Of a stretch of DNA of 64,000 bases, positions 44,601 through 56,612 are shown piece after piece. The notes beneath the pieces were generated by a model. The model was not told the origin of the DNA and did not search any database. It saw only the letters and a list, made by a program, of their open reading frames with translations. The position numbers and the translations under genes were made by a program. Numbering within the stretch: the first letter of the stretch is position 1; the number at the start of each line of letters is the position of its first letter. The stretch is from Eretmocerus hayati (taxonomy: Eukaryota > Arthropoda > Insecta > Hymenoptera > Aphelinidae): NCBI GenBank assembly GCA_029851415.1, contig CM056741.1, forward strand, positions 177,737,021 to 177,801,020, in the 5' to 3' direction.

Positions 44601-47069
44601 AGGTTTGATGGGGTCATAGATCGTGGTTCGAAAGTTCAAAAAAGTGACAGGGGGAACAAAGGGCCTAACCACCATTACGCCCTTCTTCCATGCAGACCCT
44701 CAATTGTGGTAGAGCATGTCAATCAATAATGAATGTACTCGGATAGATCATTCCATAGATCTCGGGTTATTAAGACCAACGAAGATTCACTCTTGCATGC
44801 AACTGAACTACAGATTTTTTTACTCATGTTTTCAGCATTTTCCATAGAATTGAGATGGGATAAGCTCCTTCTAAGTCATACCAGAACAAAAATCTAGAAA
44901 TAATTGGGCAGCTATGTTTTCTGGTTCGCTCATGAGTTTCAAACCTGCAATGACCTATGTCAATCTAGCAATCAAACTTGGACATATTTTCTCTGAACCC
45001 AGGAATGTACTTGCGTACTCTCTCAAAATTATCGAGTGAGATTCTTCACTTGGATTTGAGTGAGTACCAAATTCCTCCATCCTCCATTTTACTCGGATTT
45101 CGATTGACATTTTTCACTTAGGTGGAAAAGTGAGATGCTTCAATCAAATTTTAGGTTATGATTTGCCACTTGCTTGGCTCTTATAGATGAGTGCGTAGCT
45201 TAAAAGGAGAAGAAAACTCGAGGAAACTGGAATGTTTTCTGCAAATTTTTGTCACAAGGCTGACTAAAAGTAATGCCAATATCCTCGTTCATAGGTTTGA
45301 AATTACACATGAGCATTCTTCCTTTCAAATGCAATCTAATCATCCCATCAAATCAAATTTTTTCATAGTTTTTTCTAAATTTCGGCATTATCTCTCCCCA
45401 CACCACACAAATTCAACTTTTTTCAATTTTCAATGCCAAACCCTCAATCTTACACACAATGTTCTCCTATTACCTTCTATTTCACTTTCAACAAAAGCTC
45501 ACACGAATCATTGACCTCAATCCTCTTCTCAGCCCGCATCACACACGTACACGCACATATTTGAAAAAAATCCTCCTCATCAAAGGCGGAAACGCTCGTC
45601 TCTTTCAAACTTCTCGAGATCCTCGCAGCTGTTCATTATAAGCACACTGTATGCATGCATGCATGCGCTTTATAAGGCCCCCATATCGAATATCTTGAAC
45701 TACACACCATACGGGACATCCAACCAACCATAGTGTCTATACATGCATCAGCTGCTTCGGCATTATATACGGAAGAAGGAAACCACCGACAGATGGGCCC
45801 AAAATTTACACTAAAGAAGGTATAGAAGTACGTTTAAAACTGGGCGGATATATATTGATCGACATCAGGCTTCCTTTTGGATCGCGGAAAAAAAGTAGGG
45901 AGGGACATGAACATATATGTGTACGGTTCAATGGAGTAAGTTTCTATCCAGGATTTTCGTCAGGGGGTGGCGAATGGTTCCTTTTACCTCATGTAAGCCT
46001 AATACATTGCACCCCCGAGTTACCGCGGAAGCCGACGACCGACAAAGTCCTTTATATAATACTCGTATGTATTAGAGAATGCTATTGGGGGTTTGTTGGT
46101 GGATATTGGTATTGTACAAGGGGGTGCGCGTGAAGGTTACATTACAACCCTGATGTATAGTCGTAGATTCGTAGTTGGATAAAATTTTGGGGGGTTGGGA
46201 CTAGACCAAAAATGGATAGGACAGTCTCCTGTACACTCCTAGAGCCTGGATATCTTGCTTGTTACGTGTGTCGTTTTCTTGAGCATTGGATAATGTCTAA
46301 AATACACTTCAAAGCTTTACTATCATGTAAACACGCATACATTATATCTGCATGTCATCTGCATGTGGTATATACGTATTTTTTTACAATGTACAAGTGT
46401 AATACGTAGATTTTGAGGTTAGGAGTATTGGTAACGGGTGAAAAGTGGGTGGTGGTAGTCGTTATATGTATGTGTGTGATGTTGAATACGAAAGGAAGGA
46501 AGGAAGGAAGGAAAGAGGGTCCCTCGGTCCGTATTATATATATTTCTGTGGCGCGTGTCCACGCGTATATAAATGTGCGAATGAGAGTTGTGCATATATG
46601 CAGTCCGACGCCACATGGCTTTCAGGGTGATGTGCTGATGGTGAGAAGTTGCAGATAGCCTTGGAACAAGAGTCCCTGCGAGATGCTCCTGTGATCACGT
46701 GCTTGCCTGTTACAACGCCCTATCAAATCCCCATTCATTTACATGCCTCCAGGCTCCGTGAATGCCTTTTCTTTGCTTCCGGAGATACTCCTATATTATG
46801 TTACTACTGCTTTGTACAGTGAATTATTGTTGTATTTACGATGTAGAGCGCCAAGATTGCAGAGATTTATGATTCTTTAGTTGATTTGGTCGTAGCGTGG
46901 AGAATCTGGGAATTTTTTTCTTGAGAGGATGATTGACCCGTTTACTGTAAATTCAATTCCCGGTTTTCAAAATAACACTTTTTATGCAATTTTCCGTTGT
47001 TTGAGTGCTTACAAAATTGCATAAAATAGTAATTGCACCTCAATCGTGAGGTTCCCCGCTTCCGAGCCA
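44601..47069. other. No gene recognised; several microsatellites
   Basis: Contains (ATGC)n at about 45650-45667 and (GGAA)n at about 46492-46513. Frames such as 45191-45514 and 45855-46133 (plus) lack motifs. Confidence 0.4.
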
Positions 47070-47115
47070 TTATTTCGAGCCTCGCCTGCGGCTCGGGCCG
47101 AAAACCAATCGCTCA
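47070..47115. repeat. GC-rich MITE core, copy 3
   Basis: GAGCCTCGCCTGCGGCTCGG and the following GCCGAAAACC match the centre of the elements at 14591 and 17870. Here the outer arms are not clearly recognisable. Confidence 0.55.
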
Positions 47116-47242
47116 ACACCGAGCTATACAACCTCATAATCTCGATGCAAAATATACTATGATAATATTATGTAATAGTTTGTAATAGATGGGAAAAGTA
47201 CAAATTAAAAAAGTTAAAAAAGTTGGTTTCCTATCTTTCACT

Positions 47243-47604
47243 CTACAGTGAATCTTTTCTGGGGGCTAATTGGCGTGACAATCGAAGTTTTAAATGCTCA
47301 AGAGAACTGCTAGCCTCAAAAATCATCACAAAATATTCGAAGTAGCGTGGGCTCAATATACTGTGTATCTCGAGTAAGGGGTTAGAAATGATAGTTTTTT
47401 GTAATAAGTTTTGTTCAGTCAATCTACTCGATAATTCTTTGTTCAACCACCTGAGCTGATTGAGATGATGTCGGAGAATTTCTGAAGTTTTGAAATTGAT
47501 CATCGTGCTTCTCTCGAAAAAAAGTTGAGGTGATTCCGTGCGCATCCGAGGATATTGAAGCTCTGTAAGTACTTTCACTAAAAATGGGTTCCAATTGAAA
47601 ACTG
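47243..47604 (-). CDS. Candidate exon of an unrecognised gene (3' part)
   Basis: Behind TAAACTCTTTCAG at about 47625, or TTTTTAG at 47581, an open frame of over 110 codons runs to a TAG at 47243. It encodes KVLTELQYPRMR, then a Leu-rich stretch (EILRHHLNQLRWLNKELSSR) and ends RQLAPRKDSL. I do not recognise the family and see no signal or membrane segment. It lies about 0.4 kb downstream of another candidate exon on the same strand, but the exact frame of the join could not be settled. It may be a chance ORF. Confidence 0.25.
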
Positions 47605-48022
47605 AAAGAGTTTACTTCAAGATGACCACTTGCAGAGTTCAATTTGGTTGAACGGAACCAAAGATACACGGCTCTTTAGACATCATGGATATTGAAACAA
47701 CCAATGGGGGCCTTACACTCTAAATTCTTTGGATATGATTTTCACCACAAGAGGATGAAATTTACTCCCGAAGGCGCGACTGTAACACTCACGAGATGAT
47801 ATGAAAGGATTTCAAAGTGAAAACTAAAGATGAAGATTCTGTTATCATGATCATCCAAATTGCTCCGAGATTCTCGATGGCAATGCAAAAACTTTCATTC
47901 TTGTGAGCAGTTTAATTTTTAGTTTGAGGCAAGGTTGAAGTCGTAGTATTTCTAATGTTTACACGCGTTTTGCAGAAGAGTTCTGCAATATTTTTAGTTT
48001 ATTATCAAAACTGTACTGACCT

Positions 48023-48348
48023 CCACCAAAGTATGTTTTTGCTGGGCGTTATCAGGCCTTGTCGTAAATGCACACCCGGTAGGAATTGTTTTCGGAATTG
48101 CGATAAATTGAGTAACATATGTTGAGCTGACAGGTTAGAACAATAATATTGTTTTTCATCCGAACTTATGCTCGAAATTCGTCCTAGTACATCACTTGGG
48201 CTGAGCTTCCAGTATCTCGGGGTGGAAATTAACCCATGAACGGCTCGAACGAGGATTTCATGAACTCCTTCGACAGGAAATTCCACCTCAAGGGATTTCG
48301 ACTGTATTACAGAGTTTTCAGCCAGTATGAGTAAGCCAAGTACGGTCC
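48023..48348 (-). CDS. Candidate exon of an unrecognised gene (5' part)
   Basis: A stop-free frame on the minus strand encodes VLGLLILAENSVIQSKSLEV, looking like the end of a signal peptide and mature start, then VEGVHEILVRAVHGLIST, YYCSNLSAQHMLLNLS and ILWW. It ends at a strong donor, GGAG/GTCAGT. There is no ATG between the preceding stop and this sequence, so an upstream exon is required if real. A small phase-compatible segment behind GTGTTACAG (about 47716-47779, WW-S-RAFGSKFHPLVV) could be the next exon. No family recognised. Confidence 0.3.
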
Positions 48349-48659
48349 GGTAGAGTCGTTAAATGAAGGTTTTAATTCACTCACTGCGATTTTGAACACG
48401 TTCTGGATAAGTAATAGCGAAGTCTGTTGTTACTGGACTTATTTTGGGCTCATTTCCTCATCAGCTTTATGATATTCTCATCGAACTGACTTCGAATCAG
48501 TTGCAGCGTCAATTTAGTCATTTTGCATTTTATTCCTTTCCGCTAATTGAGGTTTGAGAAAATGAGTCCAAAATGAGTGTAGAAGATCTATTCTCTGTAA
48601 ATATCGATCCAAAGAGTGTTAAATAGTGCAGTTGTTGAATTACAAATGTCATACAACGA

Positions 48660-49290
48660 TTCGATCACACCGGGCTCGGCTCACTCGAACTGACCGCGAA
48701 TATCGCCATTTGATTAGCTCGATTACAAGGGCTGGGGCAGGGGTGCGCCCTGCCAGCACGTTGACTTGAATCATAGCCATTGCCGGGTATTAGCTGACAA
48801 TGACCACCCCACAACACCATTTTCCGAATCTTAGGATCGGCCACCAGCACACGACCAATCCCACCCCTTAGTGGAGGGTTGTCTAGATCGTCTGTGCGTT
48901 GAACTGAGCATTGGGGAGCGCAGGGCCCTAGACAGGCCATTGAGGTCTCACGGTGAATCAACCAGAGGAAGCTCTGCCATGGCTTTGCCACGGATCCCAC
49001 CACCCATCCATGCCACCGCGGCTGCCGTGGCCAACGGATAAATTGTGTGCGGCCCCAACGCTTCGGCGGGCGTGAACTGGGTTTCGGGAATCGTCACACT
49101 TCTAAGATCCGCAGACCATCGCGTGCCCCCCCCCTCCTTTCTTGCGAACTGGCTCGAATTTGCCCAAAATTCTGTAACGAGGCCGCTGCTTAGATGCCGA
49201 GAAATGGATCAGGGCACCGATACAGGAATTAATGGCTCATTTTGCGGTGACCTCCCTTCTTTTGCATTCGAAATGCTGTAATCACCAGTT
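48660..49290. other. GC-rich block of unknown origin
   Basis: Markedly richer in G+C than the flanks, with open frames in both directions (48665-49003 minus, 112 codons; 49045-49281 plus, 78 codons). Neither frame shows a domain I know. Abrupt change of composition suggests an inserted segment, possibly part of a LINE or a retrocopy. Confidence 0.4.
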
Positions 49291-52200
49291 GGAGACATGA
49301 AATGAAATTCTATGGCTGAGTCCACATAAGAGAGCGAGTGCGTGTCGAGAGCGCTCTCCCAGGTAATATAAGTGGGCAACCGCTCTCACCGATCATGCAG
49401 CATCGCATATTTATATCATCCGTGTTTTTTGGAATATTGCGCAGTGACCTGGCACCATATAGTCTTGCACTTCAGAAACATAGTGCTGACGTTTTAATTG
49501 GGAATGATATGATCGCGGAAGGGGATTGATCCCAAAACTCAAGAAGCCCCCAAAACCTCAGATATGCAAAAGCTCGACCTGAAAATTCTGTTGAGAGCTC
49601 TGCTCAGATTCGGGAATCGATTATTTCCCCGATTGAATTTTTTAGTTCATTCCATGTAGAAATTTTTGACATGAGCATCTAGGTTTTATTGCAGGTTTAT
49701 TTGTTATTCTGGGTTTTGAGATTGATTTTCTTCACGGACAGAATTTTCGATTTTAGCATCCGGATATTTGCCAGGTTGGTTGCTTTATTAGGTTTATTTG
49801 GAACTGATTCTTTCTTGAACAGACTTTTCAGGCCCAGTTTTCGAGTTTTTGCCGATCTGGGGGCTCCTTGAGTTTCGGGATTGATACCCCCCTCCCTCAT
49901 GGTAATTCCTAGCTTTGATGCAAGAATTGCGATTCTGTAATGCAAGACTATCCCGTCAGTCCTCGCACAATATTTTAAAACATGAAAAAACCTGCGCTAT
50001 TGAGTGGCAAGAGCAAATGCACCCCGCGAGAGCGCTCTTGAGTAGTAATTTAAGGCCGTGTCGGAGTCTCGTGCAAAACCTAGATCAACTTTACGCAAAG
50101 GTTTTTCCATCAATCCAGATGAGGGTGGTTGCAAACGACTCAAAAAGTTGCTTGAGGAATGAACCTCTGGCACGATCTGTATGAGGATAAACGTCTCCAT
50201 CTTCCATAACACTCGATCTACGATGCATGGTGTTGTTCTCTGAGAATCAGAATCGGGATATCTCGGGATTTACTGATGCCTCCCTAAGTGTGAGAGAAGT
50301 TCATCTTTATAGATCGTACCACAGTTCCTGAAGCAATTCTAAGTTCAGCCACCATATTGAATGTAGCCCTGAATTCGTTCGAAGGATAAGTCGAATCTTA
50401 CTCGATCAAATGCCTTGGGATTTTACATGCATTCTGTAAATGCATGTAGAATCCTGAGATGATCCAAAGTTATAAGCAAAACAAATCAGTGGGGGCAAAT
50501 AAGGTCGATCTGTAAGTTACAGTAGTTGCCATAATGTTCAACATGGTGACAATTAATAAGCTGGACATCTCATCAAATTCCCTACGTACCAATCAGTCCG
50601 TGCAATGATTAGAATCTTCAGGGTGCTGAAAGGTTTTGTGTATGTTATCTTCTCCTATCTCTTCGCATTACATATAAGTACTTATGGAGAAATTGTTTGC
50701 TCTTGCCGCTGAATTTCAATGAGAAGATCCATCCAATGAGTGCCGTCAATTCTTTGTTCATTCCATCGACACTCATTCTCATCGACTTCCCGAACAAGCG
50801 CCAGTATATAATCTTTCCTGAACTGGACCGTTTTTTACCGAGCTTTTCATATTTGACCACGGCTCGTCCAAATATTGCCGTAGCCCCTACTGATCATATA
50901 GACTTCAACGTGATTCCGTCATTACCTACACAATTCATTTTATTCTGTTTTGCGATATAAGGCTAAATTATGTTAATGTTCCGTCCTAGAGTCCAATGTC
51001 GATCGTCACTCCCAACTAAGCGCCACCGTAATCTACAGGGTCCTTTGGCTATATTTTTGTGCCAACTAAACCTTCTGGATAGACATGAGATGACTGACAT
51101 GGCACATCTATCAGTAACACATTTCTATAAAAAGTTACCTCCATTTCCTTATCTTCATGTGAAATCTCATGAATGTGCTCTGTCAGCGGGGAATTTTTTA
51201 TTCGAATTATCGTAAATATGGTCTTTCACGATTCCAGAATCTGTGCATTCCTAGTTCAATGTCTCAAAACTCGTCCATTTCCCACTTGATCAAAAATTAA
51301 TACTAATAGTGAGAATGTTGACAAAATTCTACATAGCCCATTCAATTCCAACGGCACAGCATCTATAAATCCAAAAATGCAGCTCACCCTCTTGTGATCG
51401 AATTCGCTCATCATTCCACCCCTTAACCTCTACCATACGTGACACACGAGCGAGACAGCCGAAGGACCTTTCCCTCAATTGGCAAGCCTGTCGTAGTGAC
51501 AGGGTGCGATGAAAGCACGCCAAGCAAGTTTCACGCATTCCTATACATTCTACAAGGGCTCCTGCTCAAGCCTATAATAATAACCGAACCTGAGGGAAAG
51601 TAAGGATGAAGATGATACCTCGAGTTTCATCCTGCAGCCCTGATCAAGAACACGACACGTGTCAGTCTTTGAACTCAACCCTTCTTTTCAACTTCTAAGA
51701 CATACTGTATCATTCCACGTGGAAAACTTATGCTTGACTTTTAAATCGAATTTGCATTTATCGTATACATATAATAATATTGAGAGAATTGCAGAGACGT
51801 TAGAGAGTGATGCAATGTAGATGATGGTGAAGAGCAAAAAATTTTGAGGATGGAAAAAAAAAAGGTACAAAACAAACTTGATTTTTTCATTAGGAGAACA
51901 GAAGCCAGATGGAACCGAAGCCATATATAGTACACGCATTTTGTTCCGTGCGTATTATGGACTGAAATTTTACATGGGAAGGAATCCCGTGTAATTTGAG
52001 GTACAAATATAATGTTGAGTTGCATGTGTGTGAGTGGATTGCGTTGTCATGAAAGGAAAAGGTAGAGTGCTTACATTCTTCGAAGGTTTTTTTGGGGTTG
52101 GTATATATATTTGATAGCTGTTCTAAGGATAAATTGCATCAAGGGCTCGAGATATCTATGTAACATATTATGTGACGGGTGAATTCAGGAATTTTGTATA

Positions 52201-53725
52201 ACGGACAATAATTTATTCACGAGAATTCATAAATCGATAATACATCCTTGCCTTATTCTTAAAATCCATCTTCATAATCCTTGTGAACGAAAATTATTCC
52301 CTGGAGGATACTGAGGTAGCATTGTCATATAGGCGAATTCGTTTTTTGATAATTGATACATTAGAAAAAAAGTCACACAAATCACAAATTTGCAAAAATA
52401 TACATCTCAAATTACTACGATTTTTCACACGTTGCAATCAGTCCCATGCGTCCGTCTCTGTGGGCGATGGACTCCATCAATGGGACTCAATATTTCTTTG
52501 AGTTTTAGTCCACGCTAAACACGATCCTTGTTGTGTTGATGTTGTAATGAACATACGTACTCGACATTTTCGCTATTTTTCGGGCTTGATTTCGGTGACT
52601 CCTGCACGATTTTTGTTTTTTAAACAAATAATAATTAATCACACGAGAATAAAAGATAAAAAGAGTGGATTGCTCACTCTAAGTTCGATGTTTTTCAACG
52701 TATCTTAGTTAATTTCAAAACTTATTTCAACACCTTCTATCTGCATGAGAATGCGTAGGGGAATATTATACTCAACTCGAGTGAACTTCAACTTATGTTA
52801 GAAAAAACGTTTCAGCTGAATCAAAAATGTGTGCTCTGTCAAAGGCATACCCTCCTCCTCCGTATCTGTATTATTGTGCATTTCGGAATTCTTGGCACTG
52901 ACGACATACTGGGAAAAAGTTAGATCGAGCCTATATTTTTTCGTGTTCGAGAAATTTGAAGTGCGTCTATGAACTGCAGCCCACAATAATGCCTTTAACA
53001 ATGCATAAGAATTGAATCGTGGTAAAATTGTGGTTACATGAATTATTGTACGCCTGGAGCAGATATCAAAGCGCAGGGCCTTCTACAGGCTGCGATCACG
53101 TTGAATTTGACGATTTGGTTGATACTCCTTATCACCCTCGCAGATATTTTTATCGTTATGGAAACTTTCTTGAGCCACACCGATGGGGCTCAAGGAAATT
53201 TGAATAAACACTGTATTGCCAAAATGATGATTGAAAGATTACACTTCCGTAAGTTTTGAAATGTACATTTGTACTCTCTCGCGATGTAGATCGGAATCGC
53301 TATTTTACCTTCGCAGTACACGTGTTAAAAATGTACAAGATCTTCCAAATAGGATTGACCTAGAAACATGACGATTCAAAAAAAAGCAAAAGTTACGAAT
53401 CCATTGACATTTTTCGAAGAATGACAGGACCGTGAAGTAGGTCCAAGGAGGGTACGTTGAAAATGGCACACACGCTTCAAAACTGATTCATACGTTTCGA
53501 TACAATCCACAGGACAGCATGTCGACAAATAAGGATTTTTTCTAGATCCCTACCCATAAAAGCTTCAAACCTATGCATTCAGATATATACTTCAAGCACA
53601 CTGTCACAAAGTTCGATCGACAGCCGATTTCCTATGACTAGTCGGGAACAGAAATTTTTCATATGTATTTTTTACACCAAAGATATAGAGAATTCCTTTG
53701 TAGGTAGCAGTCCTCAAGCATTTAC
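49291..53725. other. No gene recognised
   Basis: AT-rich DNA. CGCAGTACACGTGTTAA at about 53311-53327 resembles a piggyBac-like right end, but no partner was found. The frames present are below 95 codons and featureless. Confidence 0.4.
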
Positions 53726-54063
53726 TTATTCAGAAAATTGTGCTCTGGACAAACTACTGCTGCATTGATTACCATTGAAGTCTCTATAATTATGATGATT
53801 ATTATCTCGTCGCAACGATCTCTTGTACTCGTCTCGCATCAGTGTCGATAATTTACTTTTAAAGCAAATTCCAAATCTCTTATATCTACAGTAGCACTTA
53901 TTTTTATAACAATAACCACCAGTCACAAGCATTTGATTTTGTAAACCAAAACTTTTACACTGTTCTTTGCAATCTTGTTCCGATATTAACTCATCACCAC
54001 GATAACATTCCGAAGAGGAAGGCTCTTGGTCTGACGCACTTGATGATGCACCTGTACCTGAAA
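53726..54063 (-). CDS. Cysteine-rich protein, last exon: CS-alpha-beta-like module 2
   Basis: The exon starts behind GATTCTCAATAG with two bases completing a Val (phase 1) and runs 112 codons to TAA. After a Ser-rich acidic linker (GASSSASDQEPSSS) comes a six-cysteine module with spacing C-x11-C-x3-C-x15-C-x4-C-x-C, the signature of the CS-alpha-beta fold (insect defensins and arthropod toxin-like peptides): C-x3-C on the helix and C-x-C on the last strand. A basic tail with two more cysteines follows, KRFGICFK and GNQCSSS. Likely secreted; function (antimicrobial, channel-acting or other) unknown. The fold call is inference from spacing. Confidence 0.7.
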
Positions 54064-54130
54064 CTATTGAGAATCTGAGCACATCACTGAAGAAAGTGGT
54101 ATTGATCAAGAAATATTTAATTTTTGTTAC
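54064..54130. other. Short intron between the two modules
   Basis: A 67-base phase-1 intron, with donor GTAACA and acceptor CTCAATAG, separates modules 1 and 2. Its small size is normal for insects and argues that both exons belong to one transcript. Confidence 0.7.
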
Positions 54131-54400
54131 CTTGGATGGATGGTGCAATGAAACCAGGGGGATTACCCTCGATTAATCTGTCTAAGAAGTTGGGATCTAT
54201 ACTTCTAGAAGCCTCAAGATAAATGTATGTGTACATGTATGGAGCTCCTGGTATAGACCATTCACAAAAGCAATAATTAACGATGCATATACCCCTTGTG
54301 ATGTAAGGTCGGCCAATCGAATTGCATGCTTTTGTACAATCTTTCAGTGTGCGGAATTGCCCATCCACATAGCAAAACTCTGGTTCAAAAGTGACATCTC
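54131..54400 (-). CDS. Cysteine-rich protein exon: CS-alpha-beta-like module 1
   Basis: Behind TTCTCAACATAG, 90 codons with phase-1 borders on both sides. The module DVTFEPEFCYVDG leads into cysteine spacing C-x11-C-x3-C-x12-C-x4-C-x-C, the same plan as module 2, so the two exons are internal duplicates. The rest is a Tyr/Pro/Ile-rich linker (PGAPYMYTYIY, NPPGFIAPSIQ). Because each module is a symmetrical phase-1 exon, modules can be duplicated or skipped without breaking frame. I do not recognise a named gene. It is a toxin-fold relative only by structure; venom use is not implied. Confidence 0.7.
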
Positions 54401-55031
54401 CTATGTTGAGAAACAAAAATCATTTGGGGTTCTTATCGACATCTTACAATAAATCATGCGTATTCACATAATCTTGAAGATTACTACTTCCGAATTAATG
54501 TCAAAATTTTCGTGAATTTTTCTCGACACATTTTTTTCTAGTCAATAGGGATTGAGAATTCCACCACGATCGAGATTCTAATAAAAAAATTTTATCACGT
54601 AGTAGGCGAATGTTCCCTCATATAAATACGATTTGGATTGACGAGTACTAATCATTTTTCTTCATCTTTATAAGGTAGCCGATGGAGTGGAAAGTAATTA
54701 TTCAGTGTAATAACAATAAATTTGCAATGGATTCTCTTAGCACGAACCGGTTACTTCGTCAACGATTGTATCAGTATTATACACTATATTGATTGAATCA
54801 GTAAAACTCATTTAAGCTCCTATAGGACCAGCTGATTATTCACGTATTCTGATCAAATTATACCTGATTGGGTTGAGTAATGAATTATTGCATGGAAACA
54901 GATTAATCGGTAATAATTGATCCCAAATCAACTCATTCATTTCAGTCAATATGGACACGCTAACCGCATCGCCTTAAAGAGGGATGACCTGCATGGCATT
55001 ATTATTTATATAGAAGATGTATTTTACTTAC
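54401..55031. other. Intron of the cysteine-rich gene
   Basis: No further exon or repeat was recognised. Confidence 0.5.
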
Positions 55032-55064
55032 TGTATTCAGTAAATTCCTCAAGGCCCAAAGTAG
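55032..55064 (-). CDS. Proposed 33-nt microexon of the cysteine-rich gene
   Basis: Bounded by TATTGATTTCAG and GTAAGTAA, both near consensus, with phase 1 at both ends. It would add about eleven residues (around TLGLEEFTEY) between the Ser/Thr/Pro exon and module 1. As a symmetrical microexon it could be included or skipped without a frame change. No transcript evidence is available. Confidence 0.4.
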
Positions 55065-55366
55065 CTGAAATCAATAAGAAAGAAATATTAATTAGCAATG
55101 GTGTTATAATGTTCGAATAACATCCTCTTCATAAACTCCCTCTAAATTCATTGAAGATTTCAAGCGAGGTATAGCAGTCTTATGAAAATTGAACTCTACA
55201 ATGGTTCAAAACTTTGTTTCATCTATGATTGGAGCGATAAAAGATTTATATAATTTTTTGTACTAGATCCCTGGTCTTCTATGATTGATTCAAGTTTACC
55301 AGCATTTATTCACTGACGGGGACGATTCAAGATCTTCATCAACCAGAACATTTAACATTAATTAAT

Positions 55367-55413
55367 GGGGCCCATCGCAGTGAACATTTAACACGTTCAC
55401 TGCGATGGACCCC
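55367..55413. repeat. Back-to-back piggyBac-like ends / hairpin
   Basis: GGGGCCCATCGCAGTGAAC and GTTCACTGCGATGGACCCC face each other around ATTTAACAC. The right half, TTAACACGTTCACTGCGATGG-like, closely resembles the terminus of the element at 12558 (CACGTTCGCTGCGACGG). Confidence 0.55.
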
Positions 55414-55566
55414 ACGATCTTTCACTACGATTCAATTCCTTCTGACCTATCTTTGATCGAAGAATATTCTCAATGATTCTTGAAGGTTCAGTTTGCCAAG
55501 GTTATAAATTAATTATGAACTGGAAAAGACTTCGCCCCCATACAGTCTCATCAATCAGAGATAAGG

Positions 55567-56566
55567 GTCAAGATTAGAGTTGCACGATATCGATATAATA
55601 CGATATTGAGAAAAATATCGACATCGACATCAAAATAATCAAAAAATTCAATATCGTATCGATATCGGCGCCCCCAATACCGAATCGATATCGAAAATAT
55701 CGATTTTTGCTTGATGATATGTAGAATATGTAAGATCTGGAATCGGCCCAACAAATCGCGGAGTTATTTAATTTTGACTCGATGTTGCATTACATAGTAG
55801 AATTCAAAGATCATGTGCTAATGTCCAAAAAGAAATACGTCCACCCTTCCCTTATGTTTGCAACATCCAAGCCGGAAATTTTCTTTCTATGAGTTTCTTA
55901 ATCATCTATTTAGGAACCAAAGTAGACACGACTCCGTTTTTGATCACGCATTTACCATCGATTCAAACTTTTTTGTAGTAGACTATTTTGATATTGTTTA
56001 TAAATAGTAACCTCTCTAACCTGGGTCAAAATTATTTTCCTGGAGAACTTCCGGATCAAAATTTTTAGTGTAAAATTGTCAGTGCAAAGTTGTCAGTATT
56101 ATCATGTCTGGAATGAGTAATGAAGGGAACGGTGGATCAAGTTTTACCAAATTTTTCAAAATAAGTTGTGGAAGGAATTTTATTCCTTTCATAACTTGTT
56201 TTGTGCATTCAAAAGACACGAATGATGAAAAAATCGGAATCTGCTCGTTGCGTCACGCTAAGTAAGTAGAGAAAAAAAATGAAAGTGAAGCAAGGAAATA
56301 AAATTCCCGGTCAAGATGTCACTAGAGTGAAGAGTTATGGGAAATTTCTGATGAATAATGTGAATAATGAGTCAATGATTCGACAATTCACAATAAATTC
56401 ATGACTCAATCCCCTACGCTGAAGCGGGAGACCGATATTCGGACATTCACGATATATCGGCCGCTTTCGTATCGATATCGAGTGGCTCTAGTAAGACTGA
56501 TATCGACATCGAAATCGATTTCGATATCGAGATTATATCGAAATATCGTGCATCTCTAGTCAAGAT
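55567..56566. mobile_element. hAT-like non-autonomous element with 8-bp duplication
   Basis: The 984-bp element (55575-56558) is flanked by a perfect 8-bp direct repeat GTCAAGAT (55567-55574 and 56559-56566). Its ends TAGAGTTGCACGATATCGAT and TATCGTGCATCTCTA are inverted, with further palindromic ATATCGATATCG words behind each. Eight-base duplications and TAGAG/CAGGG-type ends fit the hAT superfamily. No transposase frame is visible. It sits in an intron of the cysteine-rich gene. Confidence 0.85.
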
Positions 56567-56612
56567 TGTGACCAGTCAAAATTCATGAAAAAGCTGCCTT
56601 TGCAATTGAGTA

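Noticed and set aside
48660..49290. Ribosomal RNA fragment
   Set aside because: Considered because of GC content, but no universally conserved rRNA segment could be recognised.
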